A stretch of DNA of 6,953 bases from Halieaceae bacterium (lineage in GTDB: Bacteria > Pseudomonadota > Gammaproteobacteria > Pseudomonadales > Halieaceae): the NCBI GenBank assembly GCA_011523115.1, contig WTHO01000042.1, positions 1 through 6,953 of the forward strand. The letters run 5' to 3'. This document shows, piece by piece, positions 6,057 through 6,953 of this stretch; the stretch's first letter is position 1, and each line of letters starts with the position of its first letter. The notes below the pieces were generated by a model. The model ran no database searches and was not told the DNA's origin. It saw only the letters and a program-made list of their open reading frames with translations. The position numbers and the translations under genes were made by a program.

Positions 6057-6953
6057 ATGTTGACCCGCGTTTTGTTAGCACTGGTCTCGCTGACGTCTGC
6101 GTCGGTAATAGCCGATACGCCGGTGCCCTTCGGGGTTCGCGTACAACCCCTCGCGTCGATGCCCACTGATCCTGCCCCCGCTCAGATCGACGCTGATCTG
6201 CTTGCCAACGTGGACGCTGCGGAGCAAGCAGTGATCTCGATGGAGCAGCGGCTCGGCCCCTATCACCCTGACTTGACAGCGCCGTTGGTCGACGCGGCAC
6301 ACCTGGCGACCCAGTCCGGTGAGATCGCTTTGGCTACATCGCTCTACGACAGGGCCCTGCATAATGCGAGGGTTAACGACGGGCTTTACGGCGACCAGCA
6401 GTTGCCAATCTTGCGGGGACTGCTCGACCTATATCTGGTGTCTGGCGATCGGGCGGCTTTTGAGGAGCGCGCGGCGTATCAATTTCGTTTGCTGGGGTCT
6501 GGCGTCCCGCCGTTTGAAACCGGTGAGCTACAGGCGGCGTTGGAATTTTTCGACGTATCGCTCGATGCCTTGTTAGACGTCGCGTGGGAGACCCGCGGCC
6601 GAGACGTATTGCGCCTCCATGATCGCTTTGAGTCCATGACAGAAGAGGTCTGCGCTGATCAATCGGTTAACCGGGATTGGTGCGAGCCTTTCACCTTCCG
6701 CTTGGGCCGTTTTTACTATCTTCTCGAGTATAAGTTGGACGTCTTGGTTGATGACCCTCGCTTTGAAAGCGCGTTTGCGGATACTGAGTGGCAGTCGCTG
6801 GAGCGTGAGCCGCGGCTGGATGTATTGCAGCGCAGGCTATTTGGCCAGGGCGAGAAACTGTTTGAGGCGCTTTTAACCGTGGACGCCGATAGTCCTGCTG
6901 CGCTGTCAGCGCTGGCAGATTGGTACTGGTTCTATCGCAAGCGCGATCGCGCA
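6057..6953 (+). CDS. Secreted TPR-like repeat protein, N-terminal part (3' end outside window)
   Basis: This frame is open from ATG 6057 to the right edge without a stop (299 codons). The N-terminus MLTRVLLALVSLTSASVIA, followed by DTP, is a good signal peptide: one basic residue, a hydrophobic core and a V-I-A cleavage site near residue 19, so the mature protein should be periplasmic or exported. Residues about 56-130 look like tetratricopeptide-type helical repeats (EQRLGPYHPDLTAPL, then GEIALATSLYDRALHNAR and LPILRGLLDLYLVSGD), and about 268-290 (FEALLTVDADSPAALSALAD) looks like another repeat unit. Cys199 and Cys209 could form a disulfide outside the cytoplasm. TPR repeats usually mediate protein-protein contacts; the partner is unknown and I recognise no enzyme domain. 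Codon use has the same GC-rich third-position character as its neighbours. There is no good Shine-Dalgarno sequence; an overlapping leader frame (6031-6063) may couple translation. Confidence 0.8.
   Translation, partial: MLTRVLLALVSLTSASVIADTPVPFGVRVQPLASMPTDPAPAQIDADLLANVDAAEQAVISMEQRLGPYHPDLTAPLVDAAHLATQSGEIALATSLYDRALHNARVNDGLYGDQQLPILRGLLDLYLVSGDRAAFEERAAYQFRLLGSGVPPFETGELQAALEFFDVSLDALLDVAWETRGRDVLRLHDRFESMTEEVCADQSVNRDWCEPFTFRLGRFYYLLEYKLDVLVDDPRFESAFADTEWQSLEREPRLDVLQRRLFGQGEKLFEALLTVDADSPAALSALADWYWFYRKRDRA

Noticed and set aside
6049..6362. Two minus-strand frames opposite the TPR-like gene
   Set aside because: Arg-rich shadow products; the plus strand carries a signal peptide and TPR-like repeats in a frame open to the window edge.
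6941..6952. Perfect 12-bp palindrome GCGCGATCGCGC at the right edge
   Set aside because: It is inside coding sequence (Arg/Asp-rich codons), a single copy, and expected at times in GC-rich DNA; no repeat family can be supported.

Overview
The window looks like a chromosomal segment of a gammaproteobacterium. RapA, an RNA polymerase recycling ATPase typical of that class, is full length and aligns by eye along its whole length with the Escherichia coli protein. The moderately high GC content and the mix of a DUF3604 enzyme, a TatD-type hydrolase, a NodD/PcpR-like LysR regulator and a secreted TPR-like protein would fit a marine gammaproteobacterium (for example the OM60/NOR5 group), but that finer placement is a guess. 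I see no insertion sequence, phage gene, CRISPR array, tRNA or rRNA.

Layout: (1) Positions 1-1266, plus strand: C-terminal two thirds of a DUF3604 PHP-like metallohydrolase whose start lies outside the window. (2) Positions 1263-5829, minus strand: a block of three genes read from right to left, a LysR regulator (5829-4888), a TatD/YcfH-like metal-dependent hydrolase (4820-4017) and rapA (4013-1263). tatD and rapA are 3 bp apart and almost certainly co-transcribed. rapA runs head-on into the DUF3604 gene, and the two stop codons share the palindrome CTAG. (3) Positions 5830-6056: an intergenic region between divergent genes, with an AT-rich promoter zone, several overlapping dyads, a possible short ORF and a strong plus-strand intrinsic terminator (5986-6012). 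(4) Positions 6057-6953, plus strand: a secreted TPR-like protein that runs off the right edge with no stop codon in the window.

The genes are mostly housekeeping in type: RapA recycles stalled RNA polymerase, and TatD-family enzymes are metal-dependent nucleases/hydrolases. No obvious joint pathway links them to the DUF3604 enzyme or the TPR protein. The least explained part is 5843-6063. A perfect intrinsic terminator sits there with no recognised plus-strand gene before it and 44 bp ahead of the secreted TPR gene. It could end a small RNA or a very short mRNA, or act as an attenuator in the TPR gene's leader. I found no clear evidence for a large new multi-gene system.
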